From contig CAZYDR010000014.1 of NCBI GenBank assembly GCA_964645285.1, positions 1 to 47,602 on the forward strand: DNA of 47,602 bases, written 5' to 3'. The notes below the pieces were generated by a model. The model saw only the letters and a list, made by a program, of their open reading frames with translations, did no database searches and was not told the origin of the DNA. A program made the translations under genes and the position numbers. The DNA is from JAYZAP01 sp964645285 (GTDB lineage: Bacteria > Pseudomonadota > Alphaproteobacteria > JAAXGF01). Below, piece after piece: positions 40,544 through 47,602 of the stretch (positions are counted from its first letter, which is position 1; each line of letters opens with the position of its first letter).

Positions 40544-41950
40544 ATGCCTGAGCCCCGTACCCTGTTCGACAAGATCTGGGACGACCATCTGGTTGATACC
40601 CAGGATGACGGCACCTGCCTGATCTATATCGACCGTCATCTGGTCCACGAGGTTACCAGCCCCCAGGCGTTTGAGGGTCTGCGCATGGCCGGCCGTCAGG
40701 TCCGCCGCCCCGGCGCCACGTTGGCCGTGGCCGATCACAACGTGCCGACCACCGACCGCTCGGCCGGCATTGTCGAGGAAGAATCGCGCACCCAGGTCGA
40801 GACCCTTGAGGCCAATTGCGCCAACTTCGGCATCCGCTACTTCGGCATGGACGACGAGCGCCAGGGTATCGTTCACATCATCGGCCCGGAACTCGGCCTG
40901 ACCCTGCCCGGCATGACCATCGTCTGCGGCGACAGCCACACCGCCACCCACGGCGCCTTCGGCTCCCTGGCCTTTGGTATCGGCACCTCCGAAGTCGAGC
41001 ACGTGCTGGCGACGCAAACCCTGATCCAGAGTCGCGCCAAGAATATGCGCATCACCGTCGAGGGCACGCCGTCCGAGGCGACCACCGCCAAGGACCTGGC
41101 GCTCGCCATCATCGCCAAGATCGGCACCGCCGGCGGTACCGGCCATGTCATCGAATACGCCGGTGAGGCGATCCGGAGGCTGTCCATGGAAGGCCGCATG
41201 ACGGTGTGCAACATGACCATTGAAGCCGGCGCCCGGGCCGGACTGATCGCGCCCGATCAGGCAACCTTCGACTACGCCAAGGGTCGCTCCATGGCGCCGT
41301 CAGGGTACAACTGGAATGCCGCCGTAGCTTATTGGAAGACCCTGCCGTCGGACGACGGCGTGCGTTATGATCGCGAAGTGGTGCTCGACGCCGCGACCAT
41401 CGCGCCGCAGGTCACCTGGGGCACCAGCCCCCAGGATGTGCTGCCGATTACCGGCGCGGTTCCCGACCCGGCCAGCGAGGCCGACGAGGGTCGCCGCGCG
41501 GCCATGCAACGCTCCCTCGACTACATGGCCCTGACGCCGGGCACGCCGCTCGCCGAGATCGCCGTCGATCGGGTGTTCATCGGCTCCTGCACGAATGGCC
41601 GCATCGAGGATCTGCGCGCCGCCGCCAGCGTCGCCAAGGGTCGCCAAGTGGCTGACGGCGTCGGCGCCATGGTGGTGCCCGGCTCCGGGCCGGTGAAGCG
41701 CCAGGCCGAGGACGAGGGGCTCGACAAGATTTTCATCGAGGCGAGGTTCGAGTGGCGCGAACCGGGCTGTTCAATGTGCCTGGCCATGAACGCCGACAAA
41801 CTCGAGCCCGGTGAACGCTGCGCCTCGACCTCGAACCGCAATTTCGAAGGCCGTCAGGGCCGCGGCGGCCGCACCCATCTGGTCAGCCCCATAATGGCCG
41901 CCGCCGCCGCCGTCAGCGGCCGACTCGCCGATGTTCGCAAGCTATTGTAG
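40544..41950 (+). CDS. leuC: 3-isopropylmalate dehydratase large subunit
   Basis: 468 residues. Catalyses isomerisation of 2- to 3-isopropylmalate in leucine synthesis together with LeuD. Iron-sulfur ligands are visible in FIGSCTNGRIEDL and in PGCSMCLAMN, and the family start TLFDKIWDDHLV and VCGDSHTATHGAFGSLAFGIGTSEVEHVLATQ (here split over the central block) are clear. The ligand arrangement is the LeuC type, not aconitase. It is followed by an inserted RDD gene before leuD. Confidence 0.96.
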   Translation: MPEPRTLFDKIWDDHLVDTQDDGTCLIYIDRHLVHEVTSPQAFEGLRMAGRQVRRPGATLAVADHNVPTTDRSAGIVEEESRTQVETLEANCANFGIRYFGMDDERQGIVHIIGPELGLTLPGMTIVCGDSHTATHGAFGSLAFGIGTSEVEHVLATQTLIQSRAKNMRITVEGTPSEATTAKDLALAIIAKIGTAGGTGHVIEYAGEAIRRLSMEGRMTVCNMTIEAGARAGLIAPDQATFDYAKGRSMAPSGYNWNAAVAYWKTLPSDDGVRYDREVVLDAATIAPQVTWGTSPQDVLPITGAVPDPASEADEGRRAAMQRSLDYMALTPGTPLAEIAVDRVFIGSCTNGRIEDLRAAASVAKGRQVADGVGAMVVPGSGPVKRQAEDEGLDKIFIEARFEWREPGCSMCLAMNADKLEPGERCASTSNRNFEGRQGRGGRTHLVSPIMAAAAAVSGRLADVRKLL

Positions 41951-41992
41951 GATTGTCGCTTAACGATCCGAACAAACAAGGGAGTGAAGACA

Positions 41993-42448
41993 ATGGAGTA
42001 TGCAGGATTTTGGCGACGCGCCGCAGCCATGGCCATTGATAGCACTATTATTGGCCTCGTACAGATGGTCTTGATGATGGGTGTCATGGGCGGCATGATG
42101 GGTGTCATGGGCGGCTCCATGGCTGGCGGGGCCAGCGAGGAGGCCATGGGTGGTGGTGTTCTGGCGATCAACCTACTGTTGATAGTCGCTATGTGGCTCT
42201 ACTTTGCGCTCATGGAGAGTTCGGCCAAGCAGGCGACCCTGGGCAAGATGATGATTGGCGTTATCGTCACCGATACGGACGGCAACCGCCTTTCCTTTGG
42301 CCGCGCCACCGGGCGTTATTTTGGCAAGATCGTGTCGTCTATCATCCTGATGATCGGCTATCTCATGGCTGCTTTCACCCAGCGCAAGCAGGCGCTCCAC
42401 GACATCATGGCCGGCTGTCTGGTGGTGCGGAAACCGAAGGCGGCGTAA
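41993..42448 (+). CDS. RDD family membrane protein
   Basis: 151 residues, starting MEYAGFWRRAAAMAIDS, the RDD-type helix-1 entry (here RR..D instead of the strict RDD), then a Gly/Met-rich segment, two further membrane helices and the conserved TLGKMMIGVIVTDTDG and FTQRKQALHDIMAGCLVVR tail. ATG 41993 follows GGGAG about 8 nt upstream; the GTG at 41984 would add 3 residues. The function of RDD proteins is mostly unknown; some act in Na+ or Li+ transport. It lies between leuC and leuD, 42 bp and 16 bp away respectively. Confidence 0.85.
   Translation: MEYAGFWRRAAAMAIDSTIIGLVQMVLMMGVMGGMMGVMGGSMAGGASEEAMGGGVLAINLLLIVAMWLYFALMESSAKQATLGKMMIGVIVTDTDGNRLSFGRATGRYFGKIVSSIILMIGYLMAAFTQRKQALHDIMAGCLVVRKPKAA
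42074..42115 (+). repeat. perfect 21-bp tandem duplication in RDD gene
   Basis: Two perfect 21-bp copies (42074-42094 and 42095-42115), in frame, encode MMGVMGG twice, and a related GGSMAGG follows. It lengthens the loop/helix 1-2 region of the RDD protein. Perfect identity points to a recent duplication or slippage. Confidence 0.85.
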
Positions 42449-42464
42449 CAGCGGAACCAAGACC

Positions 42465-43076
42465 ATGGATAAATTTACAGTTCTCAGCGGCGTTGCCGCG
42501 CCCCTGCCCATGATCAATGTCGACACCGACATGATCATCCCCAAGCAGTTTCTCAAGACCATCAAGCGCTCTGGGCTGGGTAAGAACCTGTTTGACGAAA
42601 TGCGTTACGATGACGCGGGTGCCGAGAAGCCGGGCTTCGTGCTCAATCAGGCGGCCTATCGCAATGCGTCGATTCTGGTGGCCGGCGATAACTTCGGCTG
42701 TGGCTCGAGCCGCGAGCACGCGCCCTGGGCGTTGCTCGATTTCGGCATCCGCTGCGTCATCGCCACCAGTTTCGCCGACATCTTCTATAACAACTGCTTT
42801 AAGAACGGCATCCTGCCGATCATCCTGCCCCAGGAGCAGGTCGATATGCTCATGGATGATGCCGAGCGCGGCGCCAATGCTACGGTGACCGTCGACCTCG
42901 AAGCCCAGAAAATCACCGGCCCGGATGGCGGCGTGATCAACTTCGATATGGATCCGTTCCGCAAGAACTGTCTGATCAACGGCCTCGACGACATCGGTCT
43001 GACCCTGGCCAAGGCCGACGGCATCACCGCCTTCGAGCAGCAGCGGGCGACCGCGCAGGCCTGGCTGGCGGACTAG
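42465..43076 (+). CDS. leuD: 3-isopropylmalate dehydratase small subunit
   Basis: 203 residues. MDKFTVLSGVAAPLPMINVDTD, IIPKQFLKTIKRSGLG, GDNFGCGSSREHAPWALLDF and ADIFYNNCFKNGILPI match the LeuD swivel-domain subunit that pairs with LeuC. It follows the RDD gene by 16 bp and precedes leuB by 44 bp. Confidence 0.96.
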   Translation: MDKFTVLSGVAAPLPMINVDTDMIIPKQFLKTIKRSGLGKNLFDEMRYDDAGAEKPGFVLNQAAYRNASILVAGDNFGCGSSREHAPWALLDFGIRCVIATSFADIFYNNCFKNGILPIILPQEQVDMLMDDAERGANATVTVDLEAQKITGPDGGVINFDMDPFRKNCLINGLDDIGLTLAKADGITAFEQQRATAQAWLAD

Positions 43077-43120
43077 ATTTAGGCCCTTTCCTTTGTTTTC
43101 TTTGAGTGGAGTACGCGTCC

Positions 43121-44233
43121 ATGGCGGCTAACCGCAAGTTGTTGATTCTGCCCGGCGACGGCATCGGCCCCGAGGTCATGACCGAAGTCCGGCGCATCAT
43201 CGAATGGCTCGACAAGCGCAGCAGCGTCAACTTCGACGTCACCGAAGGGCTGATTGGCGGCGCCGCCTATGACGCCACGGGCACGTCGTTCCCCGACGAG
43301 ACCCTGGAGACCGCCCTTGAATCCGACGCGGTGCTGTTCGGCGCCGTCGGTGGCCCGAAGTGGGATGGCGTAGATTTCAGCCTACGCCCCGAGGCCGGGT
43401 TGCTCGGCCTGCGCAAGGAGCTTGAGCTGTTCGCCAACCTGCGCCCGGCAGTGGTTTTCGAGGCTCTGGCCGAAGCCTCCAGCCTCAAGTCCGAACTGGT
43501 CGCCGGTCTCGATCTGATGATCGTCCGTGAACTCACCGGCGGCATGTACTTCGGCGAACCCAGGGGCATCGAGACCCTGTCCGACGGCTCGCGCCGGGGC
43601 GTCAACACCGAGGTCTATTCGACCCATGAGATTCGCCGTGTAGCCAAGGTCGCCTTCGAACTGGCCCGCAAGCGGGGCAAGCTGGTCCACTCCCTGGACA
43701 AGGCCAATGTGCTGGAAAGCGGCCTGCTGTGGCGCGAAGAAGTGCAGAAGCTGCGCGACGAAGAGTATTCCGACGTCGAGCTCCAGCACATGCTGGCCGA
43801 CAACGCCGCCATGCAGCTGGTGCGCCAGCCCAAGCAGTTCGACGTCATGGTCACCACTAACATGTTCGGCGATCTGTTGTCGGACTGCGCTGCCATGGTC
43901 ACCGGCTCCCTCGGCATGCTGCCGTCGGCGTCCCTTGGTGAGCCCGACGCGGATGGCTTCAGCCGTGGACTCTATGAACCGGTCCACGGCAGCGCGCCTG
44001 ACATTGCCGGCCAGGGTATCGCCAATCCGTTGGCCGAGATTCAGAGTCTGTCAATGATGCTGCGTTATTCCCTGGGCGCCGACGCCGACGCCGACCTTAT
44101 CGACCGGGCGGTGACCAACGTGCTGGCCGGCGGCATGCGCACCGCCGACATCATGCAGCCCAAGATGGTCAAGGTATCGACCAGCGTCATGGGCGATTTT
44201 ATTCTGCGCGAGCTCGACAAGCTAGCCGCTTAA
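43121..44233 (+). CDS. leuB: 3-isopropylmalate dehydrogenase
   Basis: 370 residues. Oxidises 3-isopropylmalate with NAD in leucine synthesis. KLLILPGDGIGPEVM, LLGLRKELELFANLRP, VRELTGGMYFGEPRG, FDVMVTTNMFGDLLSD and GLYEPVHGSAPDIAGQGIANP are diagnostic. The start ATG 43121 follows GGAG about 9 nt upstream; GTG 43106 is an alternative that adds five residues. Confidence 0.97.
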   Translation: MAANRKLLILPGDGIGPEVMTEVRRIIEWLDKRSSVNFDVTEGLIGGAAYDATGTSFPDETLETALESDAVLFGAVGGPKWDGVDFSLRPEAGLLGLRKELELFANLRPAVVFEALAEASSLKSELVAGLDLMIVRELTGGMYFGEPRGIETLSDGSRRGVNTEVYSTHEIRRVAKVAFELARKRGKLVHSLDKANVLESGLLWREEVQKLRDEEYSDVELQHMLADNAAMQLVRQPKQFDVMVTTNMFGDLLSDCAAMVTGSLGMLPSASLGEPDADGFSRGLYEPVHGSAPDIAGQGIANPLAEIQSLSMMLRYSLGADADADLIDRAVTNVLAGGMRTADIMQPKMVKVSTSVMGDFILRELDKLAA

Positions 44234-44258
44234 CGACCGAGCAAAGAGGAACGAGACT

Positions 44259-45293
44259 ATGGGTTATCGTGTTGCCGTCGCCGGGGCCACCGGCGCTGTT
44301 GGATTTGAATTGCTCAATACGTTGGCCGAGCGGGACTTCCCCACGGACGATGTGGTTGCTCTGGCCTCCGAGCGCTCGGTGGGTCGGGAGGTCTCCTTTG
44401 GCGACAAGGGTACTCTCCAGGTCGAAAATCTGGCCGAATTCGATTTCACCGGCACCGACATCGCCCTGTTCTCGCCGGGTGGTTCGGTCTCGGCCGAGCA
44501 TGCTCCCCGGGCGGCCGCAGCGGGCTGCGTGGTCATCGACAATACCTCGCATTTCCGCATGGACGCGGACGTGCCCCTGGTGGTGCCCGAGGTCAATGCC
44601 GAGGCCATCGCCGGTTTAGGCGCCCGCAACATTATCGCCAACCCCAACTGCTCGACCATCCAGATGGTGGTGGCCCTCAAGCCGCTCCACGAGCTGGCGA
44701 CCATCGAGCGCATCGTGGTCTCGACCTACCAGTCGGTGTCGGGTTCGGGCCGCGCCGCCATGGATGAGCTGTTCGACCAGACCAAGGCGCTCTACGTCAA
44801 TGAGCAGCCCGAGCCGGTGAACTTCCCCAAGCGCATCGCCTTCAACGCCATTCCCCAGATCGACAGGTTCATGGACGACGGCTCGACCAAGGAAGAAGGG
44901 AAGATGGTTCAGGAGACCAAGAAGATCCTCGATCCCGATATCGAGGTCATGGCGACCTGCGTGCGGGTGCCGACCTTTATCGGTCACGGCGAGGCGGTGT
45001 CGGTGGAATTCGAGCGCCCGATCCGCGTCGAGGAGGCCCGCGAGGCTCTGTCCCAGGCGCCCGGCGTCATCGTTATGGACCAGCGCGAGGATGGCGGCTA
45101 CATCACCCCCACCGAATGCGTCGGCGAGGATGCGGTGTTCGTCTCGCGCATCCGCCAGGACGCGTCCGTGCTCAACGGCCTGGCTATGTGGGTAGTTTCA
45201 GACAACCTGCGCAAGGGCGCGGCGCTCAACGCCGTGCAAATCGCCGAAATCCTCGCCAGCGACTACCTGGACGCCAAGCGGGCGGCGGATTAG
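44259..45293 (+). CDS. asd: aspartate-semialdehyde dehydrogenase
   Basis: 344 residues. Reduces aspartyl phosphate to aspartate semialdehyde, feeding diaminopimelate, lysine, threonine and methionine synthesis. Features: VAVAGATGAVGFELLNTLAE (NADP motif), NPNCSTIQMVVALKPL with catalytic Cys131, RIVVSTYQSVSGSGRAAMDE, and RVPTFIGHGEAVSVEFE. AGAGGAA lies about 8 nt before the ATG. Last gene of the block, 25 bp after leuB. Confidence 0.97.
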   Translation: MGYRVAVAGATGAVGFELLNTLAERDFPTDDVVALASERSVGREVSFGDKGTLQVENLAEFDFTGTDIALFSPGGSVSAEHAPRAAAAGCVVIDNTSHFRMDADVPLVVPEVNAEAIAGLGARNIIANPNCSTIQMVVALKPLHELATIERIVVSTYQSVSGSGRAAMDELFDQTKALYVNEQPEPVNFPKRIAFNAIPQIDRFMDDGSTKEEGKMVQETKKILDPDIEVMATCVRVPTFIGHGEAVSVEFERPIRVEEAREALSQAPGVIVMDQREDGGYITPTECVGEDAVFVSRIRQDASVLNGLAMWVVSDNLRKGAALNAVQIAEILASDYLDAKRAAD

Positions 45294-45337
45294 GTTAGAT
45301 TCCGGCGCCGGTCGGTTTTCCAGGGAACACCAGCACC

Positions 45338-46219
45338 ATGATCTCGGTGGACGAACGTTATACGAAAAAGCACGCAACGGTGCAGGGCAAGTCGATGGCC
45401 TACGTCGAGGTCGGTGACGGCCAGCCGATCGTCCTGGTCCACGGCAATCCGACGTCGTCCTATCTCTGGCGCAATGTGATGGCGCATCTGGAAGGGCTCG
45501 GCCGGCTGATCGCGCCGGATATGATTGGTATGGGCGACAGCGACAAACTCGACGACAGCGGGCCGGGCAGCTACCGCTTTGTCGAGCACCGCACCTATCT
45601 CGACGATTTGTTGGAGCAGCTTGGGGTTGCGTCCGACGTCACCTTCGTGGTCCACGATTGGGGCTCGACCTACGGCTTCGACTGGGCTAACCGGCACCGC
45701 GCGGCGGTCAAGGGCATCGCCTACATGGAGGCGATCGTCCAACCCATGAGTTGGATCCATTGGCCGGCCCCGTCCCGACCGATATTCGAGGCGTTTCGTT
45801 CGCTCGCCGGCGAGAAGATGATGTTACAGGACAATTTCTTCGTCGAGCGCATCTTGCCGGGCGCCGTACTGCGGGGCCTGACCGAGGTCGAGATGGAGGT
45901 TTACCGCCGGCCTTACCTGGAGGCCGGCGAGAGCCGGCGGCCGACGCTCACCTGGCCCCGGGAAATACCCCTCGCGGGCGAACCTGCCGACGTTGTCGAG
46001 ATTGTTGATGAGTATAGCAAGTGGCTGGCTGAAAGCGCGTTGCCCAAGCTGTTCGTCAACGCCGACCCCGGCGCCATCTTGACCGGCGCTAACCGCGAAT
46101 TCTGTCGAACCTGGCCGAACCAGCACGAGGTCACCGTCAAAGGCAGCCACTTCATCCAGGAAGACAGCCCCGACGAAATCGGCCGGGCGATCGCGGACTG
46201 GTACAAAACGCTGGGGTAA
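45338..46219 (+). CDS. haloalkane dehalogenase, HLD-II type
   Basis: 293 residues with the complete HLD-II pentad. By direct count: nucleophile Asp107 and halide-stabilising Trp108 in VVHDWGSTYG, second halide residue Asn37 in HGNPTSSYLWRN, catalytic acid Glu131 in MEAIVQP, and base His271 in KGSHFIQEDSP. These are all one residue before the LinB numbering. The enzyme would hydrolyse haloalkanes to alcohols and halide in the cytoplasm; preferred substrate is unknown. It is 44 bp after asd and 38 bp before the M24 gene, so it may be co-transcribed with both. Homologous HLD-II genes without pesticide context are frequent in marine and soil bacteria. Confidence 0.9.
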   Translation: MISVDERYTKKHATVQGKSMAYVEVGDGQPIVLVHGNPTSSYLWRNVMAHLEGLGRLIAPDMIGMGDSDKLDDSGPGSYRFVEHRTYLDDLLEQLGVASDVTFVVHDWGSTYGFDWANRHRAAVKGIAYMEAIVQPMSWIHWPAPSRPIFEAFRSLAGEKMMLQDNFFVERILPGAVLRGLTEVEMEVYRRPYLEAGESRRPTLTWPREIPLAGEPADVVEIVDEYSKWLAESALPKLFVNADPGAILTGANREFCRTWPNQHEVTVKGSHFIQEDSPDEIGRAIADWYKTLG

Positions 46220-46257
46220 TCGTCGCCCGGCAGCATACTCCGAGGAGAACCTATTAA

Positions 46258-47508
46258 ATGGCCGAACGGGACACCGCGCTCGACGATTTGTATCCCGACC
46301 CGGAGCCCGCGTTCGAGGCTGCCGAGTACGCGGCGCGGCTTGAACGGGTCAGGGCGCGCATGGCTTTGGGCGGCATTGACTGTCTGTTCGTCGGTTCGAT
46401 GGAGGGCATGTACTACCTGTCGGGCTATCGCAGCGCCTTCACCCAGAGCGGCCAGAGCCCCAAGCAATGGCCGCCGACCAGCGGCATTGCGGTCAGCGTC
46501 GATCACGACGACTACATTCTCTTCGACACCGACCGCGAGACGGTCATGCACCGCACCTACACGGATGCGCGCGCCGTGCGCTGCTTTCCGCCCGGCCGGA
46601 CGCGCGACGGCACCGCGTTCATCGCCGACGAACTTGAGGCCCTTGGCTGGCTTCGCGGTACGGTGGGGCTGGAATACTGGAGCAGCCACCCGAGCCGCGC
46701 CATCAGTGAGCGGTTTCAGGGACACCTGGAGACCCGGGGGGCGGCGGTCGTCGACGGCAGCGATGTGGTTCGCGAGGTCCGGTGGCAAAAGTCACCCGCC
46801 GAGATGGCCCGCCTGCGCGAGGCCGGCCGCATCGGCTGTGCCGGGCTTCGCGCCACGGCCGCCGCCATCCGGCCGGGCGTCATGGAGCTCGCGATGCTGG
46901 GCGAAGCGCTGGCGGCCATGGGCCGCGAAGGCGGCGATGTACCGGCTGTCATCCCGCCGGTGCTCTCGGGACCGAAGACCGCCGGGCCCCATGCCCTCGC
47001 TACGAACCGACGGATCGGCGCCCATGAGCCGGTGATTATCGACTTGGCCGGTGTCTCGGCCCATTATCATGCCAATCTCGCGCGCACCTGGTGGACCGGT
47101 GAGCCGCGCCCCGAGGATCGCGCCATTGCCGAGGCGGCGGTCGCTTCACTGCAAGTCCTCAAGGGCGCGCTCAAGCCGGGCGTGAGCGCCGATGCCCTGG
47201 CCCGCGAGATGGTCCGCTATTACGAAGACGCGGGCATCTGGGGACGACGCAGCTGGGTCGGCGGCTACGAGATGGGCATCGCTTTTCCCCCGGCCTGGAC
47301 CGGCAACTACGTGTTTGACCCGGTATCGGACATCGGTCGCGACAAGGTTTTCGAGCCGGGCATCGCCATGAACTTCGAGAACCAGTTCTATCTGCCGGAT
47401 AAGCGCGGCCTCTACTTCATGATCGAGACCGTGCTGCTCGACGACGACGGCGCACACCTGCTCTCCGAAAGCGTGCCCCACGGCATTGAGCCGGCCGGAA
47501 CGACGTAG
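46258..47508 (+). CDS. M24 family protein, creatinase/ectoine hydrolase-like
   Basis: 416 residues: an N-terminal creatinase domain (DCLFVGSMEGMYYLSGYRSA) and a C-terminal pita-bread domain. In true Xaa-Pro peptidases five ligands (D, D, H, E, E) bind two metals. Here D262 (IDLAG), E374 (FENQ) and E390 (IETVLL) fit, but the second Asp is Asn273 (HANLART) and the His is replaced by Tyr337 (GGYEMG). The motif YHANLARTW and the GYEMGIAFPPAW segment are typical of the creatinase and DoeA ectoine hydrolase branch, which work on C-N bonds without or with altered metal. The natural substrate is unknown. Located between the dehalogenase and the FAD oxidoreductase, all on the plus strand. Confidence 0.85.
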   Translation: MAERDTALDDLYPDPEPAFEAAEYAARLERVRARMALGGIDCLFVGSMEGMYYLSGYRSAFTQSGQSPKQWPPTSGIAVSVDHDDYILFDTDRETVMHRTYTDARAVRCFPPGRTRDGTAFIADELEALGWLRGTVGLEYWSSHPSRAISERFQGHLETRGAAVVDGSDVVREVRWQKSPAEMARLREAGRIGCAGLRATAAAIRPGVMELAMLGEALAAMGREGGDVPAVIPPVLSGPKTAGPHALATNRRIGAHEPVIIDLAGVSAHYHANLARTWWTGEPRPEDRAIAEAAVASLQVLKGALKPGVSADALAREMVRYYEDAGIWGRRSWVGGYEMGIAFPPAWTGNYVFDPVSDIGRDKVFEPGIAMNFENQFYLPDKRGLYFMIETVLLDDDGAHLLSESVPHGIEPAGTT

Positions 47509-47535
47509 CGCGGATGCGGGGTGGCGAGCGCCGTC

Positions 47536-47602
47536 ATGACTGAACATGTGGACAGCATTGTCATTGGCGCCGGCGTTGTCGGCCTTGCCGTTGCCTGGCA
47601 AC
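47536..47602 (+). CDS. FAD-dependent oxidoreductase, 3' end outside window
   Basis: Only the first 22 codons are present. ATG 47536 encodes MTEHVDSIVIGAGVVGLAVA, which contains the FAD-binding dinucleotide motif IxGAGVVGL and is typical of DAO-type oxidases such as L-2-hydroxyglutarate or amino acid oxidases. The gene starts 28 bp after the M24 stop; a GTG at 47521 is a weaker start option. Function beyond flavin-dependent oxidation cannot be predicted from this piece. Confidence 0.7.
   Translation, partial: MTEHVDSIVIGAGVVGLAVAWQ

Noticed and set aside
1..47602. CRISPR arrays, tRNA genes, transposases, integrases
   Set aside because: I saw no regularly spaced direct repeats, cloverleaf-like sequences or mobile-element proteins.

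Overview
The window looks like a chromosomal stretch from a GC-rich alphaproteobacterium, most like Rhodospirillales or a related uncultured lineage. The main reason is the block ffh-(VOC)-rpsP-rimM-trmD-rplS-leuC-(RDD)-leuD-leuB-asd, a gene order familiar from that class. Strong GC preference at third codon positions, short intergenic gaps and many start/stop overlaps fit this. I see no tRNA, rRNA, CRISPR array, transposase or integrase. Gene density is high and no gene-free stretch exceeds 300 bp.

Layout. Positions 1-3000 hold a partial alpha/beta hydrolase and then a damaged stretch: a DUF218 (YdcF/ElyC-like) gene cut off at its 3' end, an AT-richer segment with an N-terminally truncated HlyD-type secretion adaptor, and an NAD(P)-binding oxidoreductase cut off at its 3' end. 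Positions 3000-10100 carry an aminopeptidase-like hydrolase, a UbiD decarboxylase, an acetylpolyamine amidohydrolase, a thioesterase, and the tightly coupled run dapF-mtaB-ftsY. Positions 10100-16930 are mostly minus-strand single-enzyme genes (methyltransferase, SMP-30 lactonase, Nudix, two tandem SDRs, a class I glutamine amidotransferase, a HAD phosphatase), interrupted by a frameshifted PAS-receiver gene. Positions 17058-24531 hold hisN, a complete yejABEF peptide/microcin C-type ABC importer and a GhrA-type reductase, facing an M17 aminopeptidase. Positions 26000-36200 are accessory: a GST with an in-frame amber codon, a TAXI binding protein, panC, a small lipoprotein, a guanidino-modifying enzyme, two tandem MFS transporters, a BKACE-SDR pair, and a decayed TPR-sulfotransferase. 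Positions 36400-45300 are the translation/leucine/lysine housekeeping block. Positions 45300-47602 carry a haloalkane dehalogenase, a creatinase/ectoine hydrolase-type M24 protein and the start of an FAD oxidoreductase.

How genes work together: dapF and asd both serve the aspartate/diaminopimelate pathway; ftsY and ffh are the two protein GTPases of the SRP pathway; leuCDB supply three leucine-pathway polypeptides (leuA is not here). YejABEF plus the M17 peptidase would make a peptide uptake and hydrolysis route. BKACE plus the acetoacetyl-CoA reductase-like SDR suggests a beta-keto acid catabolic step.

I did not find a clearly new multi-gene system. The most worthwhile oddities are the truncated-gene junctions at 1.25-2.4 kb, the multiply broken TPR-sulfotransferase, the amber codon in the GST, the RDD gene with a perfect 21-bp tandem repeat inserted between leuC and leuD, the M24 protein lacking two canonical metal ligands, and an inverted repeat in the divergent promoter region between MFS and BKACE genes. 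Several broken genes could be sequencing or assembly errors, and read-level checks would settle that.
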